Part shown: positions 6,493-11,454 of the stretch, piece by piece
How the letters are laid out: every line of letters starts with the position of its first letter
Numbering within the stretch: position 1 is the first letter of the stretch
Assembly (NCBI GenBank): GCA_023418915.1
Contig: JAEZYU010000015.1
Location: 1-11,454 of the forward strand
Direction of reading: 5' to 3'
DNA: 11,454 bases
From: Bacillota bacterium
GTDB taxonomy: Bacteria > Bacillota > Clostridia > Acetivibrionales > DTU013
Position numbers and translations under genes: made by a program
The notes under the pieces: model-generated
Told to the model about the DNA's origin: nothing
The model's database searches: none
Seen by the model: only the letters and a program-made list of their open reading frames with translations

Positions 6493-8292
6493 TTGACAGA
6501 GTACTTTCAGAGGAAGCTTCAAGAAATCCGCAATGATCCAGAGCAACTTGCGGCATATGACGCATATGGCAATATGGTTGTCGTGGCTGGACCAGGAAGT
6601 GGAAAGACAACCGTGTTGACACTCAAAGTTATGCGTCTCCTGAACGAAGCCATTTGCCCCCCAAGAGGGCTGGCTTGCTTGACTTACAGCACAGAAGCCG
6701 CTCGAGAGTTCAAGGATCGGCTTGCAAAACTCGGGCTGGCCAAGCGTGGGAATGTGTTCCTCGGCACCGTCCACAGCTTTTGCCTTGCAGAAGTTTTAAC
6801 TCCATTCGCCCACCTATACCCCAAATACAAAATCCCCCAACCCATACGGATCATCTCGGAGTCGCAAAAGGCGAAACTATTCAATTCACAAGGATATGAA
6901 GGGCAGCCTCGGATCCTCGACGTCGACAAGGAGCGTACACGAAATATACGCGGTATCAGCCGCGTTGCTCTTGACAGTTACGAAGTCGCGCTCAAGGCGG
7001 CCATTTCTTTTGATGATTTGCTGTTGCAAAATGGCTATATCGACTTCATTAGCATGGTAAAACTCTCCGTAGATCTTATCCAGAACGAGCTATATGTACG
7101 AAAGGCTCTCGAAGCAAAGTTTCCTTGGGTTGTCATTGACGAGTATCAAGATTTGGGGAGGCCACTGCATGAAATTGTGCTTGCATTGCTCAATCTGACA
7201 AACATCAAGGTGTTCGCCGTCGGCGATGCCGACCAATCTATTTACGACTTTCAAGGCGCGGCTCCAGAATATCTGATCGAGCTAAGTCGGAGGACCGACG
7301 TCGAAAGCATCCGTTTGAAAAACAACTATCGCAGTTCCCAGGTCATAGTTGACGCATCCGAGCATGTCCTCGAATGCAAAAGAGGGTATATCGCATCAGG
7401 GCGGCTGTGCAATTACCAAGCATCAATCGAGTTCTGCGAATGTGAGAGTGGAATGGACGAGCAGTATTATGCCGCTATGGAATTAATCAGAGAGTTTTAT
7501 GAAAAAGGCACCCCCTTCCATGAGATTGCTATTCTGGTGAGTAACAACAATCAGGTCAAAGAGTTGTATGCCGAATGCACAGCCCAAGGCATTCCTGCCT
7601 ATTTTGCAAGGCAAGAATTCAGAAACACCGATCCGATTTTCTGGCTTCAAAGCTGTGCTTGTTGGCTTCAGGACAATAACACCAGATCGTTTGATGAAAT
7701 ATGCTCTGTTTGGAAAGGCTTTCTGTTATCTAAAAGAAACAATATAATCGATGAAAATGAGCACCTGAGCATCAAGAGAAATTTACTTCGCATATTGACT
7801 TTAAGTAGAATTCATAAAGATAATCTTTATGAATGGCTCCGTTTTATTTTTACGAGACTGAATATCTGTGCGTTGTTCTCTGGCTTAGACCGTTACCCAG
7901 ACGAAATCGAGAATTTCAAGAAGCTGATTCAGGTAGCGAAGGAAACGGAACCTACACTTACGATTGACTTTATCGCTCGTCTTGGAATGCCTAATAACCA
8001 GGTAATATTGTCCACGAGACACAGTGCAAAAGGCTTAGAGTTTGATTCTGTAATCATGCTTGGTATGGAAAAGGATAGCTTTCCCAACTACTATGATACC
8101 ACCGTCAGACAACAGGAAGAGGCTCGTCGACTTTGTTTTGTGGCTGTTAGTAGAGCAAGGAAAGCTTGTGTCTTGATCCGATCAAAACAACTACCTAATA
8201 AATATGGCCGATGGTTTCCGAAGGAACCATCTCCGTTCTGGATTACCCTTAAGGGGTTTCAAGATGAACGTTTGAGAAGTCCCTGCCACTAA
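6493..8292 (+). CDS. gajB: Gabija protein GajB: UvrD/PcrA-like superfamily 1A helicase
   Basis: Partner of GajA, an SF1A helicase-like protein thought to sense or respond to DNA ends or phage DNA processing. With the TTG start at 6493 it has 599 aa. Motifs in order: Q-motif region NDPEQLAAYDA at 14-24; Walker A AGPGSGKTT at 32-40; Ia LTYSTEAAREFKDRL at 63-77; GTVHSF at 91-96; motif II VVIDEYQD at 213-220; III GDADQSIYDFQG at 244-255; IV NNYRSS at 277-282; V TRHSAKGLEFDSV at 508-520; and VI ARRLCFVAVSRARK at 544-557. All ATPase and helicase motifs are intact, so it should be active. It is larger than the B. cereus GajB (about 494 aa) and shorter than UvrD. The start is preferred over TTG 6466 because an AGGGG lies 8 bases upstream and it starts just after the gajA stop (TAG at 6486-6488), indicating a coupled operon. 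No terminator is evident before the converging parB2 gene. Confidence 0.9.
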   Translation: MTEYFQRKLQEIRNDPEQLAAYDAYGNMVVVAGPGSGKTTVLTLKVMRLLNEAICPPRGLACLTYSTEAAREFKDRLAKLGLAKRGNVFLGTVHSFCLAEVLTPFAHLYPKYKIPQPIRIISESQKAKLFNSQGYEGQPRILDVDKERTRNIRGISRVALDSYEVALKAAISFDDLLLQNGYIDFISMVKLSVDLIQNELYVRKALEAKFPWVVIDEYQDLGRPLHEIVLALLNLTNIKVFAVGDADQSIYDFQGAAPEYLIELSRRTDVESIRLKNNYRSSQVIVDASEHVLECKRGYIASGRLCNYQASIEFCECESGMDEQYYAAMELIREFYEKGTPFHEIAILVSNNNQVKELYAECTAQGIPAYFARQEFRNTDPIFWLQSCACWLQDNNTRSFDEICSVWKGFLLSKRNNIIDENEHLSIKRNLLRILTLSRIHKDNLYEWLRFIFTRLNICALFSGLDRYPDEIENFKKLIQVAKETEPTLTIDFIARLGMPNNQVILSTRHSAKGLEFDSVIMLGMEKDSFPNYYDTTVRQQEEARRLCFVAVSRARKACVLIRSKQLPNKYGRWFPKEPSPFWITLKGFQDERLRSPCH

Positions 8293-8323
8293 AAACCTCC
8301 TATGATTTTTTCGAATACTATTA
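8293..8323. other. Junction between gajB and the right scar
   Basis: These 31 AT-rich bases hold an A5 run and a T6 run but no GC stem, so I see no intrinsic terminator for gajAB. The cpaB-like homology fades into this stretch, which places the inner edge of the cassette here. Confidence 0.4.
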
Positions 8324-8361
8324 GGTACGGATACTCCCGGAATGTTGGCTGTTTCCAGCAT
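8324..8361 (-). pseudogene. Short decayed fragment of a cpaB-like gene
   Basis: On the plus strand this stretch aligns without gaps to 2872-2909 inside the intact cpaB: 30 of 38 bases match, including 19 of 20 over the core from ATGTTG to CCAGCAT. In the cpaB frame it reads MLETANI...SVP, against MLETVNI...SVP at residues 56-67 of the intact protein. It has no upstream or downstream cpaB context and cannot be functional. It marks the right boundary of the Gabija insertion. Confidence 0.72.
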
Positions 8362-8377
8362 AAGAACTACAAAACGA

Positions 8378-8432
8378 TTGCGATAAGGCACCACCTTTAT
8401 TCCTGTGGATTGGAGCCTTAGTGCCATTTGGC
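8378..8432. repeat. Right copy of the parB2/orf167 intergenic region, orf167 start deleted
   Basis: This region directly downstream of intact parB2 matches 3711-3803. Homology runs from the parB2 stop through the former orf167 SD (AAAGGTG on the minus strand) and picks up again at TATCGCAA, inside the orf167 coding start. About 11 bases including the ATG are missing, so no orf167 product can start here. Confidence 0.72.
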
Positions 8433-9356
8433 TCAAAGTCCAAGGCGTTGTTTGCGCTGGTGGGCTTCGATCAACTCCATGAGCTTCTTCATAACATCCT
8501 CCTCCGTCAAATCGGGGTAGTGCTCCGCACGAATGCGGGCAATAAAATCGTACTTTCCGGGCTTCGTCGGTGTCTCCTGTAGCATGAGTTCGTCAAAGAC
8601 CGCTTGTGTCAGTCCGCCCCCATCGAACAATTTGCGCAGTTCCCGCGCGTGGGGCGCTGTAGGAAGCTCTCCGTAGCGTTCATAATGTTCGGTAATCCAG
8701 CACTGAGCCTCTGTATCGAGAAAGCTTATCTGCACCGCGATGCCCATTGGCAGTTTCGACTTGTCCACCAAATCGAGGAGCGGCTTGTTGAGGTAAGTGA
8801 GTCGGATGAAGCGCGCGACCTGACGGGCGCTTTCCCCATAGCAAGCGGCGATCTCATCTTTTGTATGCTGACACTTCTTCGTCCCGGGATCGACTGCCAC
8901 GCCGCGGTGCGCGAGCGTGTCGTGCATCATACGATAAGCCAGCGCCCGCTCACTGGGCAGCAGGCGGGGACGCTGTTTAAGGTTGGTTTCGATCATGGCA
9001 ATGGTGGCTGCAACATCATCAAGATCGCGCCTAATATCCGCTGGGATGGATGTCAGCCCGGCGATGCGCGACGCCTCTGTCCTGCGGTGCCCGGCTATGA
9101 TCTCAAAGCCGCCCGCGCGCCGTGGCCGGACGATGATGCGGTTGAGCACGCCGTTTTTTCGAATGCTCTCCACCAGCAATTCCATCGCGTCGTCCATGAT
9201 GACCTTAAACGGATGACCGGGGAAGGGGTGAAGCTCGTCCAGCGGAACGACAACACCCTCGCCAATAGGTTCCGATGCGGACGCGTCAGGGACCATCTGT
9301 TCATGATCTGCGAGCAGCGCGTCGATCTCCAGAATGTCGCTCGATTCATTGGGCAT
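8433..9356 (-). CDS. Second ParB/Spo0J-family protein (parB2)
   Basis: A 307-aa ParB-family protein, paralogous to parB1 upstream. An N-terminal spacer of about 35 residues leads into VVPLDELHPFPGHPFKV at 36-52; the ParB/Srx-fold box IIAGHRRTEA is at 86-95; LPSERALAYRMM is at 133-144; a helix-turn-helix (TKDEIAACYGESARQVARFIRL) is at about 165-186; and a helical C-terminal part holds PDLTEEDVMKKL near 281-292. Where parB1 has NIQREN, this protein has NLKQRPRL, so the nucleotide-contacting region of the CTPase fold is altered. It may bind DNA or CTP differently and act as an accessory or regulator rather than the main partition clamp. ATG at 9356 has GGAGG 6 bases upstream; the alternative TTG at 9380 is upstream of that SD and less likely. 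The start overlaps the end of the 140-aa ORF by 11 bases. The last ~100 codons are duplicated as a pseudogene at 3804-4112. Confidence 0.88.
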   Translation of the reverse strand: MPNESSDILEIDALLADHEQMVPDASASEPIGEGVVVPLDELHPFPGHPFKVIMDDAMELLVESIRKNGVLNRIIVRPRRAGGFEIIAGHRRTEASRIAGLTSIPADIRRDLDDVAATIAMIETNLKQRPRLLPSERALAYRMMHDTLAHRGVAVDPGTKKCQHTKDEIAACYGESARQVARFIRLTYLNKPLLDLVDKSKLPMGIAVQISFLDTEAQCWITEHYERYGELPTAPHARELRKLFDGGGLTQAVFDELMLQETPTKPGKYDFIARIRAEHYPDLTEEDVMKKLMELIEAHQRKQRLGL

Positions 9357-9768
9357 AGGCGTCCTCCGTATGGCTGGCAAAGCACTCGTTCATCATTTGT
9401 TCTTCCAATCTGAAGCCGCTGAGTGCTCCCGCAACATAGCCCCGAAGAAAAATATCGCTCCGGACGGCATCGACCAGAGCGCGGGGTACGGGCAACCGGC
9501 AGGCGGTATACAGCAGCAGGAGAAAGTGATGCGCGGCGCGGAGTTCTCCGTCGGATACCAGCCGAGTCAAATATCCCGACAGGGCGAAGATATCGAGGTA
9601 TGTGCCGTAGAGCGAGGAGATGAGCACGCGCGTTTGCCGCTCGCCCAGCGCGTGAATTTGAAGCACCGCTTCCGGCGATGATGGCCCTGCTTGGGGCATG
9701 TCATTCATCACATCCAGAATCGCAGGGATTCCTTCCGCGAGCGTGAGATGATCGAGGCATTCATTCAT
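9346..9768 (-). CDS. Hypothetical protein, 140 aa, between two parB genes
   Basis: I do not recognise a family. The 140-aa product is predicted mostly helical and rich in Leu and Ala. Two hydrophobic helices, at about 48-68 (VLISSLYGTYLDIFALSGYL) and 78-95 (AAHHFLLLLYTACRLPVP), look amphipathic rather than membrane-spanning. The charged C-terminus EEQMMNECFASHTEDAYAQ overlaps the start of parB2. ATG at 9768 has GGAGG 7 bases upstream, and the gene sits 45 bases after the parB1 stop. The tight spacing and SD make it a real member of the par operon. It could be an adaptor between the two ParB proteins, but that is a guess from position only. Confidence 0.78.
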   Translation of the reverse strand: MNECLDHLTLAEGIPAILDVMNDMPQAGPSSPEAVLQIHALGERQTRVLISSLYGTYLDIFALSGYLTRLVSDGELRAAHHFLLLLYTACRLPVPRALVDAVRSDIFLRGYVAGALSGFRLEEQMMNECFASHTEDAYAQ

Positions 9769-9813
9769 ACAACGTCCTCCTTTTCTTTGGGGAACACTTG
9801 AAAGCAGATGAGA

Positions 9814-10644
9814 TCATCGCTCTTGTTCCCGCTGTCGTTTCTTTTGCCACTGTTCAAGCAGCTTCAAAATTGTCTGCGCCATCTGCTGAGGGGTGAAGGA
9901 ACTCGGGAAATACTTGCGGAGTTTGTCGCTGGTGAACGTCACTTTGTCCAGATCGCCCTTTTTTTCCTCTGACATGATGGCAAGCATACTGTCCTCGCTT
10001 AATCGGCCCTCACGACTGAACTTTTTGAGGCGCTGCGCCTGTGAAACCGATGGAGTGGCTTGTTCGCTATCCATTGCGTTCAGGAGCATGACCTGCTCTT
10101 CAGCGGGTAAATAGGAGAGCTCAACCGCAGGATTGAATGCGATTTTCTTCTCATCGACCATATCCAACAGCGGTGGGATAAGTTCGGTCAGGCGAATGAA
10201 GCGGCGTACTTGGTCTTTGCTTATACCCGCATCATCACCGACTTTTTCGACAGATAACTTCTGTGCAACTTGCGTAGAAGTTAAGTCTGACCGCGCACCT
10301 TGCCGCTTTATTGCCTCCAGCTTCATTTTATAGGCTAAGGCACGTTCGCTCGGCAGGATGTTTTCTCGCTGAATATTGCTATCAACCATGATGATCGTCG
10401 CCGCATCATCGTCCAGATCGCGCACAATGACGGGCATGGTGGAAAGTCCGGCCAACTCACAACCACGCTTTCGGCGATGTCCGGCCACCAGTTCATAGCC
10501 GCCTTCCACCCGTGGACGGGCGATGGCCGGGACAAGCACGCCATATTCCTTGATGCTCTCGGCGGTGTCCATCATCCGCTCATCATCCACCACCTTGAAG
10601 GGATGGTTTTTGAAGGAGAACAACTCTGTCAGCGGAATTTCCAC
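9814..10644 (-). CDS. parB: ParB/Spo0J-family partition protein (parB1)
   Basis: A centromere-binding CTPase clamp that works with the adjacent ParA to segregate the element. From GTG 10644 it has 276 aa: EIPLTELFSFKNHPFKVVDD at 2-21, box GHRRKRG at 55-61, the nucleotide-binding motif NIQREN at 90-95, LPSERALAYKMK at 98-109, HTH GDDAGISKDQVRRFIRL at about 136-152, and a basic, charged C-terminus (QKKRQREQER). The frame stays open upstream to 10740 and reads LTPLDDLFS...REKIVEIPL, which looks like a genuine ParB N-terminal leader. A perfect AGGAGGTG at 10745-10752 sits 7 bases ahead of a CTG at 10737, whereas the GTG has only a weak AGGG. The true start is therefore uncertain; the conservative GTG is reported. 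It follows parA in the same operon. Confidence 0.88.
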   Translation of the reverse strand: MEIPLTELFSFKNHPFKVVDDERMMDTAESIKEYGVLVPAIARPRVEGGYELVAGHRRKRGCELAGLSTMPVIVRDLDDDAATIIMVDSNIQRENILPSERALAYKMKLEAIKRQGARSDLTSTQVAQKLSVEKVGDDAGISKDQVRRFIRLTELIPPLLDMVDEKKIAFNPAVELSYLPAEEQVMLLNAMDSEQATPSVSQAQRLKKFSREGRLSEDSMLAIMSEEKKGDLDKVTFTSDKLRKYFPSSFTPQQMAQTILKLLEQWQKKRQREQER

Positions 10645-10693
10645 GATCTTTTCCCTTGTCGCATCTGCGCGGCTTTCTATGGTACTGAAAAGA

Positions 10694-11454
10694 TCATCGA
10701 GCGGGGTCAGATTTACGTTTTTGGCACTGCTTTTCAGCGTTCAACACCTCCTTCGTCAACGCTCGGTACGCTTCTGCAACTTTGCCTTTGGGATCGTGGG
10801 CAAAGATGCTCTTGCCCTCGGCACTGGTTTCAGCGGCTCGGACAGAATGGGGGATGTCGGCATCAAAGACTTTAAGCTTCGTGCCGTAGGTTTCGCGCAG
10901 CAGGGCGCTGATTTCCCTGGTATAGTTGGTGCGCCTGTCCACCATCGTCAGCAAAATACCGTCGATTTTGAGGCTTGGGTTGATCTGCCGCCGAACCCTG
11001 TTGATGGTCTGCAAAAGCTGCTCAAGTCCCTTGGCTGGTAGATACTGTGCCTGAACGGGAATGAGAACGCTGTCGGAAGCGGCCAGCGCATTGACCGTGA
11101 GCATCCCCAGCGAGGGCATACAGTCCAGCAGCACATAGTCATATTCGCGCTTCACGCCGTTGAGGTACTGCTTCAAGACCTTTTCGCGGCTCATGGCGTT
11201 TACAAGGGAGACTTCCATACCGGAGAGGTCGATGCTGGCGGGCATGAGATCGACGCCCTCGCCGTGGCTCAGAATGCCCGTCTTGGGGTCAAAGGGCTCC
11301 TCGCTCATCGTCATACACAAGACCGTCGCCAGCGTCACCGGCAGGCTGTCGGGCTGGGGATTTCCCAAGCTGATGGTGAGAGAGCCTTGCGGGTCGCAGT
11401 CCACCAGCAACACCTTTTTCCCTTCTCGTGCCAGACCGATACCGAGGTTGGTAC
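10694..11454 (-). CDS. parA: ParA/Soj-family partition ATPase (partial, N-terminus off the right edge)
   Basis: ParA-type ATPase that forms gradients on the nucleoid and moves ParB-bound DNA during element segregation. 252 residues are in the window, beginning TNLGIGLAREGKKVLLVDCDPQGSLT. This is the helix after the P-loop followed by the ParA switch strand, so only about 18 residues, including the KGGVGKT motif, are missing. Other Soj-like features: YDYVLLDCMPSLGMLTVNALAASD with the Walker B aspartate, VLIPVQAQYLPAKGLEQLL, ILLTMVDRRTNYTREI, and the C-terminal DIPHSVRAAETSAEGKSIFAHDPKGKVAEAYRALTKEV. The stop is at 10694-10696. It heads the par operon; the presumed operator and promoter are outside the window. 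Confidence 0.95.
   Translation of the reverse strand, partial: TNLGIGLAREGKKVLLVDCDPQGSLTISLGNPQPDSLPVTLATVLCMTMSEEPFDPKTGILSHGEGVDLMPASIDLSGMEVSLVNAMSREKVLKQYLNGVKREYDYVLLDCMPSLGMLTVNALAASDSVLIPVQAQYLPAKGLEQLLQTINRVRRQINPSLKIDGILLTMVDRRTNYTREISALLRETYGTKLKVFDADIPHSVRAAETSAEGKSIFAHDPKGKVAEAYRALTKEVLNAEKQCQKRKSDPAR
10745..10752 (-). promoter_or_regulatory. Perfect Shine-Dalgarno inside the 3' end of parA
   Basis: AGGAGGTG on the minus strand, 7 bases before a CTG codon in the parB1 frame. No ATG, GTG or TTG in that frame lies in range, because an in-frame TGA occurs at 10741-10743. This suggests non-AUG initiation of parB1 at 10737, overlapping the parA end by 44 bases. Confidence 0.6.

Noticed and set aside
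8247..8256. Perfect 10-base palindrome CCCTTAAGGG near the gajB 3' end as a terminator
   Set aside because: It lies inside the coding region, has no loop and is not followed by a T-run.
3711..8435. Transposon or insertion sequence carrying Gabija
   Set aside because: No transposase, no inverted terminal repeats and no short target-site duplication were visible. The flanking repeats are decayed gene fragments instead.
8191..8436. 81-codon minus-strand ORF running from the parB2 stop into the gajB end
   Set aside because: It crosses scar sequence and gajB antisense. The only recognisable part is the short cpaB relic, so it is a fortuitous open frame.
8604..9413. 269-codon plus-strand ORF opposite parB2 and the 140-aa ORF
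   Set aside because: Shadow of GC-rich minus-strand coding. parB2 shows the ParB box, HTH and a proper SD, while this frame shows none.
1..11454. CRISPR arrays, tRNA/rRNA genes, or a Spo0J-type parS palindrome
   Set aside because: Reading both strands by eye I saw no regularly spaced repeats, no cloverleaf sequence and no TGTTTCACGTGAAACA-like site. A computed scan would be needed to exclude weak sites.

Overview
The window looks like part of an integrative conjugative element or conjugative plasmid of a Clostridia-type Firmicute, probably an Oscillospirales/Lachnospirales gut lineage. This is inferred from strong GGAGG-type ribosome binding sites, frequent TTG starts, and a Soj/Spo0J-like partition block next to Tad-pilus-like genes. 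No relaxase, VirB4, integrase or rRNA lies in the window, so host and element type are inference.

Layout. Almost everything reads on the minus strand, so the biological order runs from high to low coordinates. A partition module comes first: parA (cut by the right edge), parB1, an unrecognised 140-aa ORF, and a second, diverged parB (parB2). After an interruption comes an unrecognised 167-aa ORF followed by a good intrinsic terminator. A second operon follows: an SAF-domain CpaB/RcpC-like membrane protein, a MinD/CpaE-like P-loop ATPase, and a CpaF/TadA secretion ATPase (cut by the left edge). These three genes are chained by 4-base stop/start overlaps.

The interruption is a plus-strand, visibly more AT-rich two-gene cassette (about 4.1-8.3 kb) encoding an OLD-family ATPase-Toprim nuclease and a UvrD-type helicase. 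This is the gene pair of the Gabija anti-phage system. It faces the surrounding genes head-on.

The most informative part is the junction on each side of Gabija. The left side holds a decayed, frameshifted copy of the last ~100 codons of parB2. The right side, just beyond intact parB2, holds a second copy of the parB2/orf167 intergenic region, with the orf167 start deleted, followed by a short piece recognisably derived from cpaB. The cassette therefore sits inside a partial tandem duplication of the parB2-orf167-cpaB region, with no transposase or terminal inverted repeats seen. The likely history is homologous recombination with a related element that carried Gabija at this locus, followed by decay of the redundant copies.

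Other points: parB1 has a conserved-looking N-terminal extension with a perfect Shine-Dalgarno but only a CTG (or ACG) start; the MinD-like ATPase lacks the signature lysine of the deviant Walker A; and a 390-base leader lies ahead of gajA.
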